Shown: positions 46,925 to 59,738 of the stretch, piece by piece
Numbering within the stretch: the stretch's first letter is position 1
Layout of the letters: each line of letters begins with the position of its first letter
Assembly: GCA_034509755.1 (NCBI GenBank)
Contig: CM067555.1
Coordinates: 2,178,142 to 2,242,141 of the forward strand
Direction: 5' to 3'
Source: Anisodus tanguticus
Taxonomy: Eukaryota; Streptophyta; Magnoliopsida; Solanales; Solanaceae
DNA length: 64,000 nucleotides
Program-made: the position numbers and the translations under genes
Notes under the pieces: generated by a model
The model's input: only the letters and a program-made list of their open reading frames with translations
Told to the model about the DNA's origin: nothing
The model's database searches: none

Positions 46925-49900
46925 ATGGCAAGAAATGTTCTTATCATGAAATGGAAGAACGTTATCGTTAATTCTGATAATGATACCACTAGTGATTATG
47001 AAGATGAAAAGAACACTGCTGAAAAAGAATTGGGCCTTCCATTAGAGAAATTAAACCTTGGGCGCCAAAAAAAACTTATTGTGCTTAATCTTGGTGGATT
47101 GTTGGTTCATAGGGTGCATCGTCGATACAGGTTCAATGTCCAAAGCTACGAACCAGACTTGATTTGTGGAAATTTCTCAGGTTTGTGCGTGTACCTTTTT
47201 TATATGTTGAAATTATAAAGTCACCTAGATGTCGAGAAATATGAAGAAGTAACTACACGAAGAGGTAAGTGGTCAATATCTACCATATATACACAAATAT
47301 TAATTTTAACTTTGTATATGTAGTGTAATTTTTCGTCGAGTGGGTTCGGATGAACCCCTGGAGCCTACCTAATTCTGCCTGACTTAGATGATCATAAGCC
47401 ATTGGCAGAGGTAAGAGTTTCATAAAAGGGATATATTCGAAATAGTCTATTGTGTTTAGAGGATTCAATAATTAAATAGATTTATATGTAAGGCAGATTA
47501 AGGCAATCTGATTTGACATTGTTATTTATTCTGACCCAATCGAGGTGGTTTTCGGGTTTACCATCATGTAGATGTTCTATATTCTTATGATCAGTCTTTT
47601 CGGCCCTTGTAACAGTTGCTGATGACATGTAAATTAGTTAGGTTTGGGATTTTTTTTTTTTTACCTTAATGACATATATGGGCAGTGGGCTTAAATGGTA
47701 ATCCCAAATATGATGTTAAAAAATAAAAACTTTGACAAAGTTAAAGAAAACTATATGAATGATATTATAATAAAAATTATATATATAATATCGGGTTGAC
47801 TTTTTTTTTTTGTTATTACCAAGCCAAATCACTTATAGTCGGATTTCTTTTTAAATACCAAACCACCAGTTGGGGTCTTTTTTCCGGTTTGACTCGGTTT
47901 GTCGGTTTGATGCGGTTTGTGTATTGGTTTTGTTCACTCTACTTGTGATCATCTTTTCTTCGTGTATTAAAAAAGGCCTCTTTAGGCTACTTTCTTGATC
48001 TCCGCTGTTGTAATAGTTTGATGAGCTAAACCAACAAGAAATGTTACATTCTATCTTTTGCTTTGAGCTCGGCCAAGAGTGAGCTTCTTGATAGTCTCTT
48101 TCTTCATAGAAATAGAACTCTAACTATCAAATTGATCTGGTCCCCTCGAGATATATGAGATAGTTGTCACAAGGTAGGTCCACTATATAGTCTAGTGGCC
48201 AGAAAGTCTTTAAGAAGAAAGTAAGCCGACTAAAAAAAAGTTCATTACCGACTTTTGTTGCCGAGTTGAGGTTTCTTGGTTGGTATTAGGTTCTAAAAGA
48301 GTTTTCTTCGATCAAGCTGTTTTCTATCTTTTTGTTTTTATGTCTAAGGCAATGGTTTTTTGTTGATCGAGATGGATTGATCTTCTTTATTTACATGATA
48401 TATCATTGAAGGAGATTCAGTTGATATATTGAAATATGATACATTGCTTTAGTAATCTGTAAAATAAGGGAAGTAAAGTACTAATAGTGTGGAGTGAAAT
48501 GTGATACATTCATTTCGTTTTTGTAGTGATTATTTTTATTTGTTCACCTTCTTCAATGCAGTTTTCAAGAGACCTTTTTGCGATCAATTTTTGAAGTTTT
48601 GCCTTGAAAGATTTGAAGTCGGGCTATGGTCGTCTGCCATGGAGTTAGTATTCGCAAATTGAATTGGTTTAAATCTAGTGGTTTAATTAATTAATCTATT
48701 GAAACACATTTTTATTATAATTTTAATTTGCTTTCGCCCATTTTTTATAGGAGAAACATGGACGCTATTTTAGATAACATCATGGTTGGACTTCGAAGAA
48801 AGTTGTTATTTGTATGGGTAAGTTTCTTTAATTTAAACTACTAAGAAATTATTTTGCTTATTGAGGTTAAATTTGAGAAAACAAACCGTATTTAATTATG
48901 AACGTTTGCTCGGTAGTGACGTTTTTAATTTATTCTTGGTAGAGTGGGAGCCTACCTAATCTTTATATTTTATGCTTTTTAAATTAGATTTTCTTCGCAT
49001 AATGGCTAATCATTTTTTATCAATGGAAAAGTTCTTATAATCTTAAATTCATATGCTGAGGGCATCCCCAACGAGCAGGGGGTTTAGTGACATTTCCTAT
49101 TATATGTCTTGTGTTTCTAACGTAAGTTGTTTAATAATTGGCATGTTGAATTCATAATATGATGGGTTGGTTAGAGATTTAACTGGGTATGTTATTGTTC
49201 TTGTTGGTTTAGACTTTAGATTAATCTTAACTGGATGATGATACATCAATGAGAAGTTAATTCGATAAGTTTGACGACCCTTTCTTAATTTATTATTTTA
49301 TATTGGAAAGAGTAACAAATCCAATTTTATTTTGTAGGATCAACAAAAATGTGTTGACAGTGGCTTTAAGTGTTTGGAGAAAAAGGAGAAGCCCATTTTC
49401 TTGAAGCCAATGAAAAAAATATGGGAAAACAAGTATGATCTCCTTCCTTTTCGTGGTGGAAAGTTTTCAAAATCGAACACACTTATGATTGATGATGAAC
49501 CCCACATAGCTCTAATAAATCCTGTAAGTTTTTGCAATTCAGTGGATATATATATAGAGAGAGAAGAAATCTTTTTATTGAGACTAACTTATAGTTCTTG
49601 TTTGATTTAATTTGCAGCCTAATACTGCGGTTTTTCCTCCAATTTTCAAAGTTGGAAATGGCAAAGATACTTTTCTTGGTAAGAAACATATACTAATCCT
49701 TGATATTCACTAATTGGATTTAGCTTCTATAATAGGGATTTTTAAAATGAACGCTCGCATATGTATAATATACATAAATTATACAAAATTAGTGTATACT
49801 GTATGTGTATTTTGCTAGCGGACGTAATTATTTGTATCCGACCAGTCAAATGTGTAGCTTGCGGCCATGATAAGTAGATTGCTTGTTGTGTACTTCTTTT

Positions 49901-50118
49901 TACATTGTCAATGTATCTAATATAAATTTGATCTGATTAATTTATATGTTGATATAGATCCTAAGGGTGATATGCAGAAGTTTCTAGATGGCCTTGTTGA
50001 TGCAGATGATGTTCCAACTTATGTGAAAGAACATCCCTTAATTGGACAACCTGCGATAACAGCCTCTCATCGTGATTGGGATTACTATGCTAAGATAATC
50101 CGTATTGTTGGCATATAA
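46925..50118 (+). CDS. FCP1/NIF-domain HAD-superfamily protein, copy C (probable pseudophosphatase)
   Basis: Six exons give 270 codons: 46925-47180, 48562-48643, 48751-48817, 49338-49523, 49618-49678, 49958-50118. Exons 2-6 appear identical to copy A by eye. Exon 1 differs at several codons: LNLGRQKKLIVLNLGGLLV for LNLGPKKKLLVLNLGGLLV, and RRY in place of RRD after the motif. The degenerate NLGGL motif is kept, so no phosphatase chemistry is expected. The promoter side retains the same leader as A (CAAGTATGGC context), but the upstream MITE and LTR are truncated. The 3' flank contains about 310 bp (50165-50475) that is missing behind copy A. Together with A it is the product of a recent segmental duplication. 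Confidence 0.85.
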
Positions 50119-50545
50119 AAAGAAGCATCTGAAGTTTAAGTCATTTGAGATTTTACTTGCCAGTGGGGTTTAGTATGTTTAATGTTTTCAAGTACGATAT
50201 TTTCACAATGTGAATGGTCTATTACTTAGTAAGTACTATTTTTACTACAATATGTGACTTGTGAGGAATGGTTCCTTGACAAACCGTGCAGTTCCTATGC
50301 AAATATAAATATCTTTACTGTTTACAATTTTTTTTCCTTTATTGTTTTCAAATATTATTCATTTCGTTTCAATTTATGTGATAGTTTGAATCCGTATAGA
50401 TTAAGAAAGAAATAAGACTTTTTAAATTCGTAGTTTTAAATATGCCATAACCTATGTTTGTGAAAGAAATAATTCATTGATTATTCATTATTCTCATTGA
50501 TTGAAAGACTATATATACAATTTACATATTTTCATAATAGGATAA

Positions 50546-53026
50546 TTCTATTTCTATTTTACTCCTAAAATTCTATTTCTTTTCATAATATGAACCTACA
50601 ACCTACAGCGAAGCTATGTTAGACATTGATTCGCAGAGATGGCAAGAAGCCATGAAATCGAGATGGACTCGATGTACATCAATCAAGTTTGGAACTTGGT
50701 TGATTTTCCAACCAGGGGTTAGACCTATAGGATGCAAATGGGTCTTCAAGAAGAAGATTGATGCATATGGCAAGGTACAGACTTATAAGGCAAGATTGGT
50801 GGCTAAAAGTTATAATCAACGGCCTGGGGTCGATTATGATGAAACCTTTTCACATGTTGCGAAAATTAAGTCCATTCGGATTTTGCTTGCAATAGCCGCA
50901 TACTATAATTATGACATTTGGCAAATGGATGTTAAAACTGCTTTCCTCAATGGTAACCTAATTGAGGAGGTGTATATGATACAACCTGAGGGTTTTACAT
51001 CAAAGACTAAGCCCAAAGCAGTATGCAAGCTACAAAAGTCCATTTATGGACTTAAGCAAACCTCAAAGAGTTGGAATATTTACTTTGACAAAGCAGTCAA
51101 ATCGTTTGACTCTGTTAGAAGCAAAGATGATCTCTGCGTTTATAGTAAGCGCAAGCTAAGGAACCAAGATCCTGGGGTTGTTCCAAGTGTTTGTCATCCA
51201 ATAATGATATATTGTGATAACACTGGTGCGATTGCGCAAGCTAAGGAACCAAGTTCAACAAACAGAAACAAGCATGTACCAAGGGAATACCACATACTCA
51301 GGGAGATGGTGGAAACTGAAGAAATAAGATTAGACTATGTTCCCACAGATGATAATCTAGTTGACCCATCTACTAAACAATTAAGCTTAGTTAATCATAA
51401 TGGTCATTTTGAAAACATGGGAATTAGATACATTGGAGATTGGCTCTAGGCCAAGTGGGAGATTGAAAATATATATATCCTAGAGACAATCTATATTAGG
51501 AACATAATGTACTTAAACACATTCGTATTATTAATAAGATTAATATTTATGACATTTGCAATTATTGAATTATTATTTGATTGTTTGTAATTACTCATTA
51601 ATGTGCATCACTTGAGCTTACGTTGTCATTAATAGAATGAGATATTGATGATAGAGTGTATCTCTAAAATAGCCTCGATTAATGATCATCGAAAATGGGA
51701 TATCGATGATATATTTTAAGTCGACATGTGGTCTACATCACATTCTTGGAGAATGTAGTATGTCTCACATGCTACGAGTAATGATTACTCGTGATGGACA
51801 CATGGATACTTTTGGAAAGTATTGGTATACCGTGTTGATAAACTATTTGTTATACATGTCTAACGTGTTATCAACATGTGGGAGAAAAAGGTCATTTGAT
51901 TTGAGGTCAATACACACCTTTTTTTACAGAGTAATGTACTTTGACCCTGTCCTAAGCTTAAACTCCTTATAGGATAAGACGCGGCTTGTGTTGGGTGCAT
52001 TATGATGTAAACTAAGGTGGTAGTTGAGCCAAGAATATGATTCATTCCTCGATTGGATATTCGAGAGAGCACTCAACTTCTCAGTGATATTAGGTCGACC
52101 AAGTCATTGGCCAATGCAAGAGACATATTTAGAATATGGTCTAGTTGTCGACTAATATAGATGAGATAAAGTGATCAAGCCATTTGGATAGACACATGGC
52201 AAATCCTAAGCTTGATCGAGTGTGTCGCGAATGAAAGGAATTTATCATCTCATATAAAGGTTATGTTTGATGGATTCATGTAAACGTACTTCACATATTG
52301 AGTTCGTCGTACGGCGCAGTCTAGGAGTTCCGTATAGACCTTAATTGGATTAGTGTCAATATGTGAAGGCCTATAGGTCACACTATGTCGATTGTCTCTT
52401 CAATCTAAGGGTGTATTGAAAAAATATTAAATATTCGATTTGGAATTGAGATATTTAAATTAGTAATAACTATGAGATAATTTCTATTAGATGGAAATTA
52501 TTTAATTAAATCAAAATTGGATTTTGGATTTAATGTGCTGAATATATATATTAAACGAAAACGGAAAACGTTATTTGACATAAGGCGCCGACCCGACAGT
52601 GGGCCCAGTCGGACTGGCCCACTGCACCTCGGTTTTGGGCCAGGCTTAGATCCCAACCCTAATATGAAGTTTGCCCTAATATCTTCTATATATACAACAC
52701 CAACCATTGTTAATTATACACGAATTCTCATAACAATTCTAGACTTAGAGTCTAGGACAAAGACTCTCTCAAACCTCTGCCAAGATCTCCTGGCTTTCTT
52801 GACAGAGGAATACATTGTAGCAAGGTGCTTGCAATAGAAGGGAACAATCGCGTGTTCACCCTACGTAAAAGATTCCAGATTTTATAACCCGTAAGTTTTT
52901 TGTTTAAGTTTTACTTTACATGTTTTGATTGTCATATAATCATACCAGAAACGAGGAATTGTTGGGGTAAATAAACAAAATTTTAAACTTTCATTTGCAC
53001 TTTACTTATACGTTTTGAACCCAACA
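50546..53026 (+). mobile_element. Copia fragment: fused RT/RNase H plus long LTR, unit 2
   Basis: Duplicate of 35593-38071. The open frame is 50616-51449, then CCAAGTGGGAGAT and the LTR (51464-53026). The same internal RT/RNase H deletion is present, so the deletion came before the duplication. Confidence 0.8.
50616..51449 (+). pseudogene. Copia RT joined to RNase H, unit 2 copy (277 codons)
   Basis: Same structure as 35663-36496. A one-base loss near 50658 and a one-base gain near 50712 change residues 16-33 (RWTRCTSIKFGTWLIFQP in place of the RT sequence) and then restore the frame, so the length stays 277 codons. Elsewhere only a few substitutions separate the two copies. It cannot code an active RT because the YVDD region is deleted. 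Confidence 0.8.
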
Positions 53027-53064
53027 AAACCCTACAATAATATTCTGCTGCGCTAACTACTTTA

Positions 53065-53975
53065 GCATAGTAACTTCAATCAGGGTGAGAGTCTGTTATC
53101 GCAAGTTGTCCAAAGGCATGTTCTTTCACATATGTTGGAACATCATTTGCATAAGTTAACCCCTCCAGGAACTCCTTCATTTCTCCCTTAGGACCTATTA
53201 AAAGAAATCATAAGTCAATAATTACATAAACTGACATTGTGAAGAACTTCGAAATATAAAATTCATAAGTCTAACATTTAATTTATATACGTCGACAGTA
53301 TGAGAACTCTAGTATAGTCCTAATTTATGTTATAATCTGCCAATAAAATAATATTTACACCATAATGATGATAATTTGACAAGGTGAACAACAAGTTATC
53401 ACATTATTTCGTTGTAGGTCAAATTGTACTTTATATTATTAACTTGAAAAAAAAATATCTACAGGAATTGGTTTATTCATCTTGTTTCAGGGTAACTAAT
53501 CGTACTGGTCATGATCACGAGTTATTTATCTGGACATAATTAACTTTTGTGTAATGTAATAGTGTAATAAACGGTTACGATATAAAAATTGAATTTCAAT
53601 CGGTCAAAATTATCAAGGACTAGTAGATTGTTACCAAGAAATGAGTCTTCGCCATTTGTAACTTTGTAAGCAGGAGGAAAAACAGCTGTATTAGGCTGCA
53701 AATCAAACAAGACTTAGCAATTAGTCTGACTTATTAAATTAAAGAATAGCTTATACTTTTAGTAAAATAATTGCAAATCAATTAAAATCTACGGGGTAAA
53801 GTAGTGCAGTGTGGGGTTCATCATCAATCATCAATCACAAGTGTATCGGATTCTGAAAATCTTCCACCACGAGAAGGACGAATATTTACCCATATTTTCT
53901 TCAGCTGCTTCAAGAATATTGGCTTATCCTACTTTCCAGAGTTGAAAAATTGTTCTCAATACATTTCTTTTGATC
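53065..53975 (-). pseudogene. Inverted FCP1-like pseudogene, exons 4-6 (unit 2)
   Basis: Duplicate of 38110-39014, with the same TGA in place of a Trp codon in exon 6 and the same frame loss in exon 4. The exon 6 acceptor side is at 53195 and the exon 4 start at 53975. Shared lesions show that it was already dead before the segment was duplicated. Confidence 0.8.
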
Positions 53976-53995
53976 CTAAGAAATAAATTAAGCAA

Positions 53996-54461
53996 ATCTC
54001 AATGATAATACAATGTTTAGAATGAATTTGATTTGCAAACATATCGAGATGGATATTCACTTTGTTTGCGAAAAGGTAGCTCGTGAACAAGTATGTGTCT
54101 TGCATGTCCCTTCAAGGTACCAAATTGCAGACATCTTTACTAAGGGTCTTTCTTAGTTCGTTTGAAGATTTTAGGACAATCTCATCGTACGACAACCGCC
54201 CCCGCTATGATTGCGGGGTGTGTGAAGCCGTGATATACATGGACAAAGTCGTGTATATCAAAGGAACGAATTGTGTATATTAAACTTATCATAGCTTTAG
54301 AATTCTTGTACAAGTGTAATTATGGTATTAGTCTTGTATTAGGAAAAACTATTAGAATTATAGTAGGAAAATGTAGATTTATTTTCCATATTTAGATATT
54401 ATATATTTGTATATATACATCTTTCATTAATGAAAATAATCAATGAGATTATTCTCTTTCA
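53996..54461 (+). mobile_element. Copia 3' end with LTR next to FCP1 copy D
   Basis: Duplicate of 39043-39502: RNase H fragment (LHVPSRYQIADIFTKG by homology; one-base losses after 54150 change the frame), purine tract GCGGGGTG and LTR (about 54223-54461). The start codon of copy D lies 76 bp after the LTR end. Confidence 0.75.
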
Positions 54462-54536
54462 CTATATATAGAACAATTACGTCAAAGTAGTACTCCTAGT
54501 ATATTATCACTAGTGTCTTTTTCTCAAAAATTAAAT

Positions 54537-54783
54537 ATGGCAAAAAAGCTTTCAAACCTGAAGTTGAAGAACATCGTTTCTGATGACTATAGCAGTGATG
54601 ACGAAGATAAAAAAGTCACTAGAAAATTAGATTTGGACCTTACGTTAGAGAAATTGAACCTTGGGCCAAAAAAGAAACTTCTTGTGCTTAATCTTAGTGG
54701 ATTGTTGGTTCATAGGGTGCATCGTCGAGACAGGTTCAATGTCCAAAGCTACAAACCAGACTTGATTTGTGGAAATTTCTCAG
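54537..54783 (+). pseudogene. FCP1-like copy D, exon 1 only
   Basis: Same as copy B apart from a few bases (DDEDKK for DDEGKK). It ends at the donor CAG|GTTTGT, and read-through meets a stop immediately (GGTTTGTGAG context). Intron 1 runs to about 55532, is interrupted by the minus-strand copia copy 3, and a short piece resumes at 57879-57973. Exons 2-6 are absent. NLSGL lacks the catalytic Asp residues. Confidence 0.75.
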
Positions 54784-55532
54784 GTTTGTGAGTGTGCCTT
54801 TTTATATGTTGAAATTATAAAGTCACCTAGATGTTGAGAAATATGAATAAGTAACTACACGAAGAGGTAAGGGTCAACATCTACCATATATACATAAAAA
54901 ATAATTTTAACTTTGTATATGTAGTGTAATTTTTCGTCGAGGGGGTTCGGATGAACCCCTGGAGCCTACCTAACTCTGCCTGACTTAGATGATCATAAGC
55001 CATTGGCAGAGGTAAGAGTTTCATAAAAGGGATATATTCAAAACAGTCTATTGTGTTTAGAGGATTCAATAATTAAATAGATTTATATGTAAGGCAGATT
55101 AAGGCAATCTGATTTGACATTGTTATTTATTCTGATCCAATCGAGGTGGTTTTCGTGTTTACCAGCATGTAGATGTTCTATATTCTTATGATCAGAGTCT
55201 TTTCGGCCCTTGTAACAGTTGCTGATGATCACAAAACAACATTGAGCTTGGAAGTGAAAAAGTCAATACCCACGTGTAAATTAATTAGGTTTGGTTTTTT
55301 TTTTTTTTACCTTAATGACATATCTGGGCAGTGGGCTTAAATGGTAATCCCAAATATGATGTTAAAAAATAAAAACTATGACAAAGTTAAAGAAAACTAT
55401 ATGAATGATATTATAATAAAAATTATATATATAATATCGGGTTGACTTTTTTTTTTTTAGTTAATACCAAGCCAAATCACTTATAGTCGGATTTCTTTTT
55501 AAATACCAAACCACCAGTTGGGGTCTTTTTTC

Positions 55533-57878
55533 CGATAGAGGTCTTCTTGATGCAGTGTCCTAAGACAAAAATTCGCCCCCACTTGTGCTGCAGTTTTACG
55601 GACGTCTGTCTAGAGGATACAACTATATAAGTGAGAGTTCTAGCACAAGAACTTCACTTCTGGCGAATTTACTATATGTGTTCTTCAGAAACTTGTTTTG
55701 AAGAAGAAGAAGTAGAAGCCACAATCTTAAATCATTAATTGTGAAAAACTGATTGATTGTAGTTTGTTTTGTCTTATTGTATCTTCTTCCAACCAAGTGA
55801 TCTACATTCTTTATATAGAGTAGCATATGAACAGTTACAACCATTCATACCAAATGTTGTAATTGATCTGAAAAGTTGCAACCTTTGATTCGAATTTGTT
55901 GTCCGTTGATCACTTTATTTCTTCTTAATTCCATACAAGTTCCAACAATACCCCACATTTCTATTCAAACATCAACAATACCCCACATTGGATAGAAAAT
56001 AAGATAATAAGGAACTTTTCAGTATTTCTGAACAACGCGATATGACATGCATCGGAAAAGGTGTCTTGTGGACTTGAACCGTTCGTAGTGAATACCTATC
56101 GGATCTACTTTGTGAAATAGTGGACGAAATGTCTTGAACTATTCACGTTTTGTAGTAAATCAAGACAACAAGTATCACACAGATCATATCAACATATTTC
56201 AATTCATACAGTTGTGTTCATTTCGGTCGTGAACAACTCCTTCTTCGTGAGATTTTCTAGAGAACGTAGCCATATCGGTTCTCCCAGATGCGACCCCATA
56301 TCGGTTGGATTGGTTGACATTACTCGAACCTCCAACACCACCACATTGATTCTTGCGAAGGCGACAATCTTTTGCTATGTGTCTAGGTTTGCCACATACC
56401 CAACAGAGTCCTGGTTGTGGTTTCTTAAATGCATTGGTCCTTTGAGGGGAGAATGCATTCCTCCCGGTTGCAAAAGATGGCTTGGCACCATTAAATTTGC
56501 CCTGACCTTTCTGAAACTTGGCCTTAGAAGCATTGCCTTCAACCATGTTGGCATTAGTCTCCAATGAAACAACATCTGCCTTTTCATTCTTCAGGTTATC
56601 CTCTTCAACTCGAATTTTCAGAACCAATTGCTCAAAATTCATTTCCTTAGTTAGATGCTTAAGATAAACTTTAAAATCCTTTCATGAGGGAGCTAATTTC
56701 TCAATAATAGCACCAACAAGGAAACTCGGGTTAAGGCCCATACCTTCAACCTCTAACTCATGTACAATGATTTGGAGTTCCTCCACTTGCTTGACAACCG
56801 CCTTGGCATCACTCATCTTAAAGTTCAGAAACTTTTCGATGACGAACTTCTTGGAACAAGCAACCTCAGTTTTGTACTTGTTCTCCAACGATTGCCACAA
56901 CTCCCGTGACGTTCTGAACGTGGAGTAGATGTCGTAGAGAGAATCATCCAAGGCATTGAGAATATAGTTTCTGCAAAGAAACTCCTGACTTTCCCAAGTT
57001 TGAATGTCTTTCTGCCTTTCAACCTTTCAGCCTTCTCCGCATCAGTCAGAGTATTCTCCCCTTCTCCTTTTGGCAAAGACATAGGAGCCTCAGCAATCAA
57101 TATGTTTGTCACGTGAAGAGTTGTCAAGTAGAACAACATCTTCTGTTGCCAGCATTTGAAATCAGAACCTTTAAATTTCTCAGGTTTCTCAACATGGTTT
57201 TTCACCATTGACGATCCAGATTGATCCATCTTTGCAAATTAGGAAATTGAATTCTCTGAAAATTTTTGCAACCTCAACAAATCAAGAAAAAAATTCTGAT
57301 TTATTTTTTACTGAATAATTTTTCTCTTAGATTGTTAGTGTCAATCTAGTATCATTAATGATGAAATGAATTGATCACAATAATATGATGATAACTCAAA
57401 ATAACTTGAAATCAACAACAATGAATTCAACAAATTGAAAACACATACTAACTTGGTGTCGATAGAGGCCTGCTTGATGCAGTGTCTTAAGACAAAAATT
57501 TGCTCCCACTTGTGCTGCAGTTTTACGGACGTCTGTCTAGAGGATACAACTATATAAGTGAGAGTTCTAGCATAAGAACTTCACTTCTGGCGAATTTTAC
57601 TATATGTGTTCTTCAGAAACTTGTTTTGAAGAAGAAGAAGTAGAAGCCACAATCTTAAATCATTAATTGTGAAAAACTGATTGATTGTAGTTTGTTCTGT
57701 CTTGTTGTATCTTCTTCCAACGAAGTGATCAACATTTTCTTTATATAGAGTAGCATATGAACAGTTACAGCCATTCATACCAAATGTTGTAATTGTTCTG
57801 AAAAGTTGCAACCTTTGATTCGAATTTTCTGTCCGTTGATCACTTTATTTCTTCTTAATTCCATACAAGTTCCAACAG
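55533..57878 (-). mobile_element. Minus-strand copia element, copy 3, internally deleted
   Basis: The LTRs are at about 55533-55950 (3') and about 57463-57878 (5', complete to CCAACA). Between them are the purine-tract side of the internal region, a join at about 56302, and gag. The join links sequence equal to 41465 of copy 2 directly to sequence equal to 44815, so about 3.35 kb of protease, integrase, RT and RNase H is gone. It sits inside intron 1 of FCP1 copy D; about 200 bp of intron is missing at the insertion. Confidence 0.8.
56199..57229 (-). pseudogene. Copia gag with zinc knuckle (copy 3), broken
   Basis: It starts MDQSGSSMVKNHVEKPEKFK at 57229. A frame change near 57020 is followed by DDSLYDIYSTFRTSRELWQS (56951) and a stop near 56682. 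It resumes at 56642 and contains CWVCGKPRHIAKDC. After the deletion junction the frame runs on into non-gag sequence (YGVASGRTDMATFSRKSHEE) and stops at 56199. Confidence 0.8.
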
Positions 57879-58815
57879 TCTCTTTCTTCGTAGAAATAGA
57901 ACTCTAACTATCAAATTGATCTGGTCCCCTCGAGATATATGAGATAGTTGTCAGCAAGGTAGGTCCACTAAAAAGAGCATTTCATGGTCTATGAACAAGA
58001 AGGATGAAACAAACGAGTCAGTGTGTCAATTCCTCATTTGGAAATCAGCCCATCCTTCAAGTTCTTTTCTCAAAGAAAAAGGACATGAAGTCCAGAAATT
58101 ACTAAATCAACTATTCCTCTGGCATGGCTGGTAATACTACTGTAGGGTGGTCGTACAGCTTGTGCTGCTACCCACTTCTATTAAGGCTAGGCTTAATAGT
58201 AGCAAAAGACTTGAAGACAACCACTAATAGAGATTTGGGTTAAAAGGGTTCTGGGTAGTCTGGTTTCAATTTTATTTGGAACTAGATTTAATTTTATTTA
58301 GGCTGGTCTTTTCGAGGTCACGTGTGAAATTTGATTTTTTGAAAATCAGTCATTTGAGTTGTTAACGGCAAGTGGATGGATGAACAATTTCGGTCATGAT
58401 AAATGAGTCCAACTATTAACAAGTGACATAAATAAACCATTTCGAAAAGTTAGATGACATATTTGAGCTTTTTAGAATACAAGGGAAAAGGAGATAATTT
58501 ACTTTAACATTAAAGATACTCTATCTTTTCTTAATTAATTTTTTTTTTCTAGGATACAATATGCGGTGATTTTTAACTTTTAACCCAGCTTAATTATATT
58601 ATAAAAAAAATCAAATCTTAAAAAGAATTCCTCGGGCAAAACTTCTGTTACTTATCAGGCACGAGTTCTAATTATACAAGTATAAATTTGCCTATTAAGC
58701 AGAAATTCAGAACATTTTATTAAGTTTGTAATGTGTTACCTGTTGAGAAGAATTTTATCCGATCCGTTAATTGTTCTTTAGGTTGATTGCTACTGATTTG
58801 GTTGGGGTTATGAAT
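57879..58815. other. Remnant of copy D intron 1, then sequence unique to unit 3
   Basis: 57879-57973 equals intron 1 of copies A, C and E (GTCTCTTTCTTCGTAGAAAT to GTAGGTCCACTA). From 57974 the sequence has no counterpart in units 1 or 2. It holds a short plus-strand frame ending at about 58130 (MNKKDETNESVCQFLIWKSA near the start) with no recognised domain, perhaps a captured exon. The rest (58140-58815) is AT-rich with nothing recognisable. Confidence 0.4.
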
Positions 58816-59352
58816 TATGATGATCACAGTAGACTGCCAGAAACATACTCAACTTCTATTTTCTTGTTCGTATTCCAAGGGTGACTGAACAAACTTCTAC
58901 CTTTAAAATTTTGAGTACATAATTTTTTATTTTCAATTTGGAATTCGATATACGAATTGAGGTCAGATAAATACTCATATGCTACTTTCTTGTTCCTATT
59001 GGAATGATAGTTATAATAATGTGGACAACTAATCTCAAGTAGGAAGAGTTTGTATTCGTCTCATATTATTGAATGAGAAATAGAATAAATATACGCTCTC
59101 GTCGTTTCATATTATTTGTCCACTTTTTCCTTTACACGCATTTTCAGAATTTATATATAAAAGTATATTTTTACTATATTATTTTTATCTCTCTCCAATT
59201 AATTGCACTTTAATCAATATTGATAACTTCAAAAAGTAATTAATATTAAGGATAAAATAGGAAAAACTTAATTAATCCTATCTTGATTTTGTAAATGGAT
59301 AAGTATTTTTAGACAGATATTAATTGTAATGTGGACAACTAATATGGGACGG
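58816..59352. repeat. Duplicated upstream region of FCP1 copy E, with Stowaway-like MITE
   Basis: It matches 31390-31923 (ACTGCCAGAAACATACTCAA at the start). The MITE part is about 59095-59352; its right end stops at GGGACGG, without the GAGGGAG terminus kept in unit 1. Confidence 0.6.
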
Positions 59353-59738
59353 ATATAAAATTTACATATCTAAAAATACGTAAAAATCAATATAAATCAC
59401 AATAATTAATAATTTAAAATATTTAAAAGATATATAAAAATATTGCGATCAAACAATAACTTTGTTCATATTTGTATTGGACCAGAACCTGATAAACATT
59501 CATCTGCTATTTTCTTGTTCCCATTGGAAGGTTGACTGAACAGACTTTTGCCTTTCCAATTTTGAGCCTTGGAAATCATAAATACTTAATAGACATGCCT
59601 TAATTATAGAATTTAAGGGGTTTTCACCATTAATTAATAAACCTTAACTAACACTATAATTATATAATAATCAACCATGGCTTTTTCATATCTGTCTAAG
59701 TAGTATTATCACTAAAGTCTTTACTTCAAAAATCAAGT

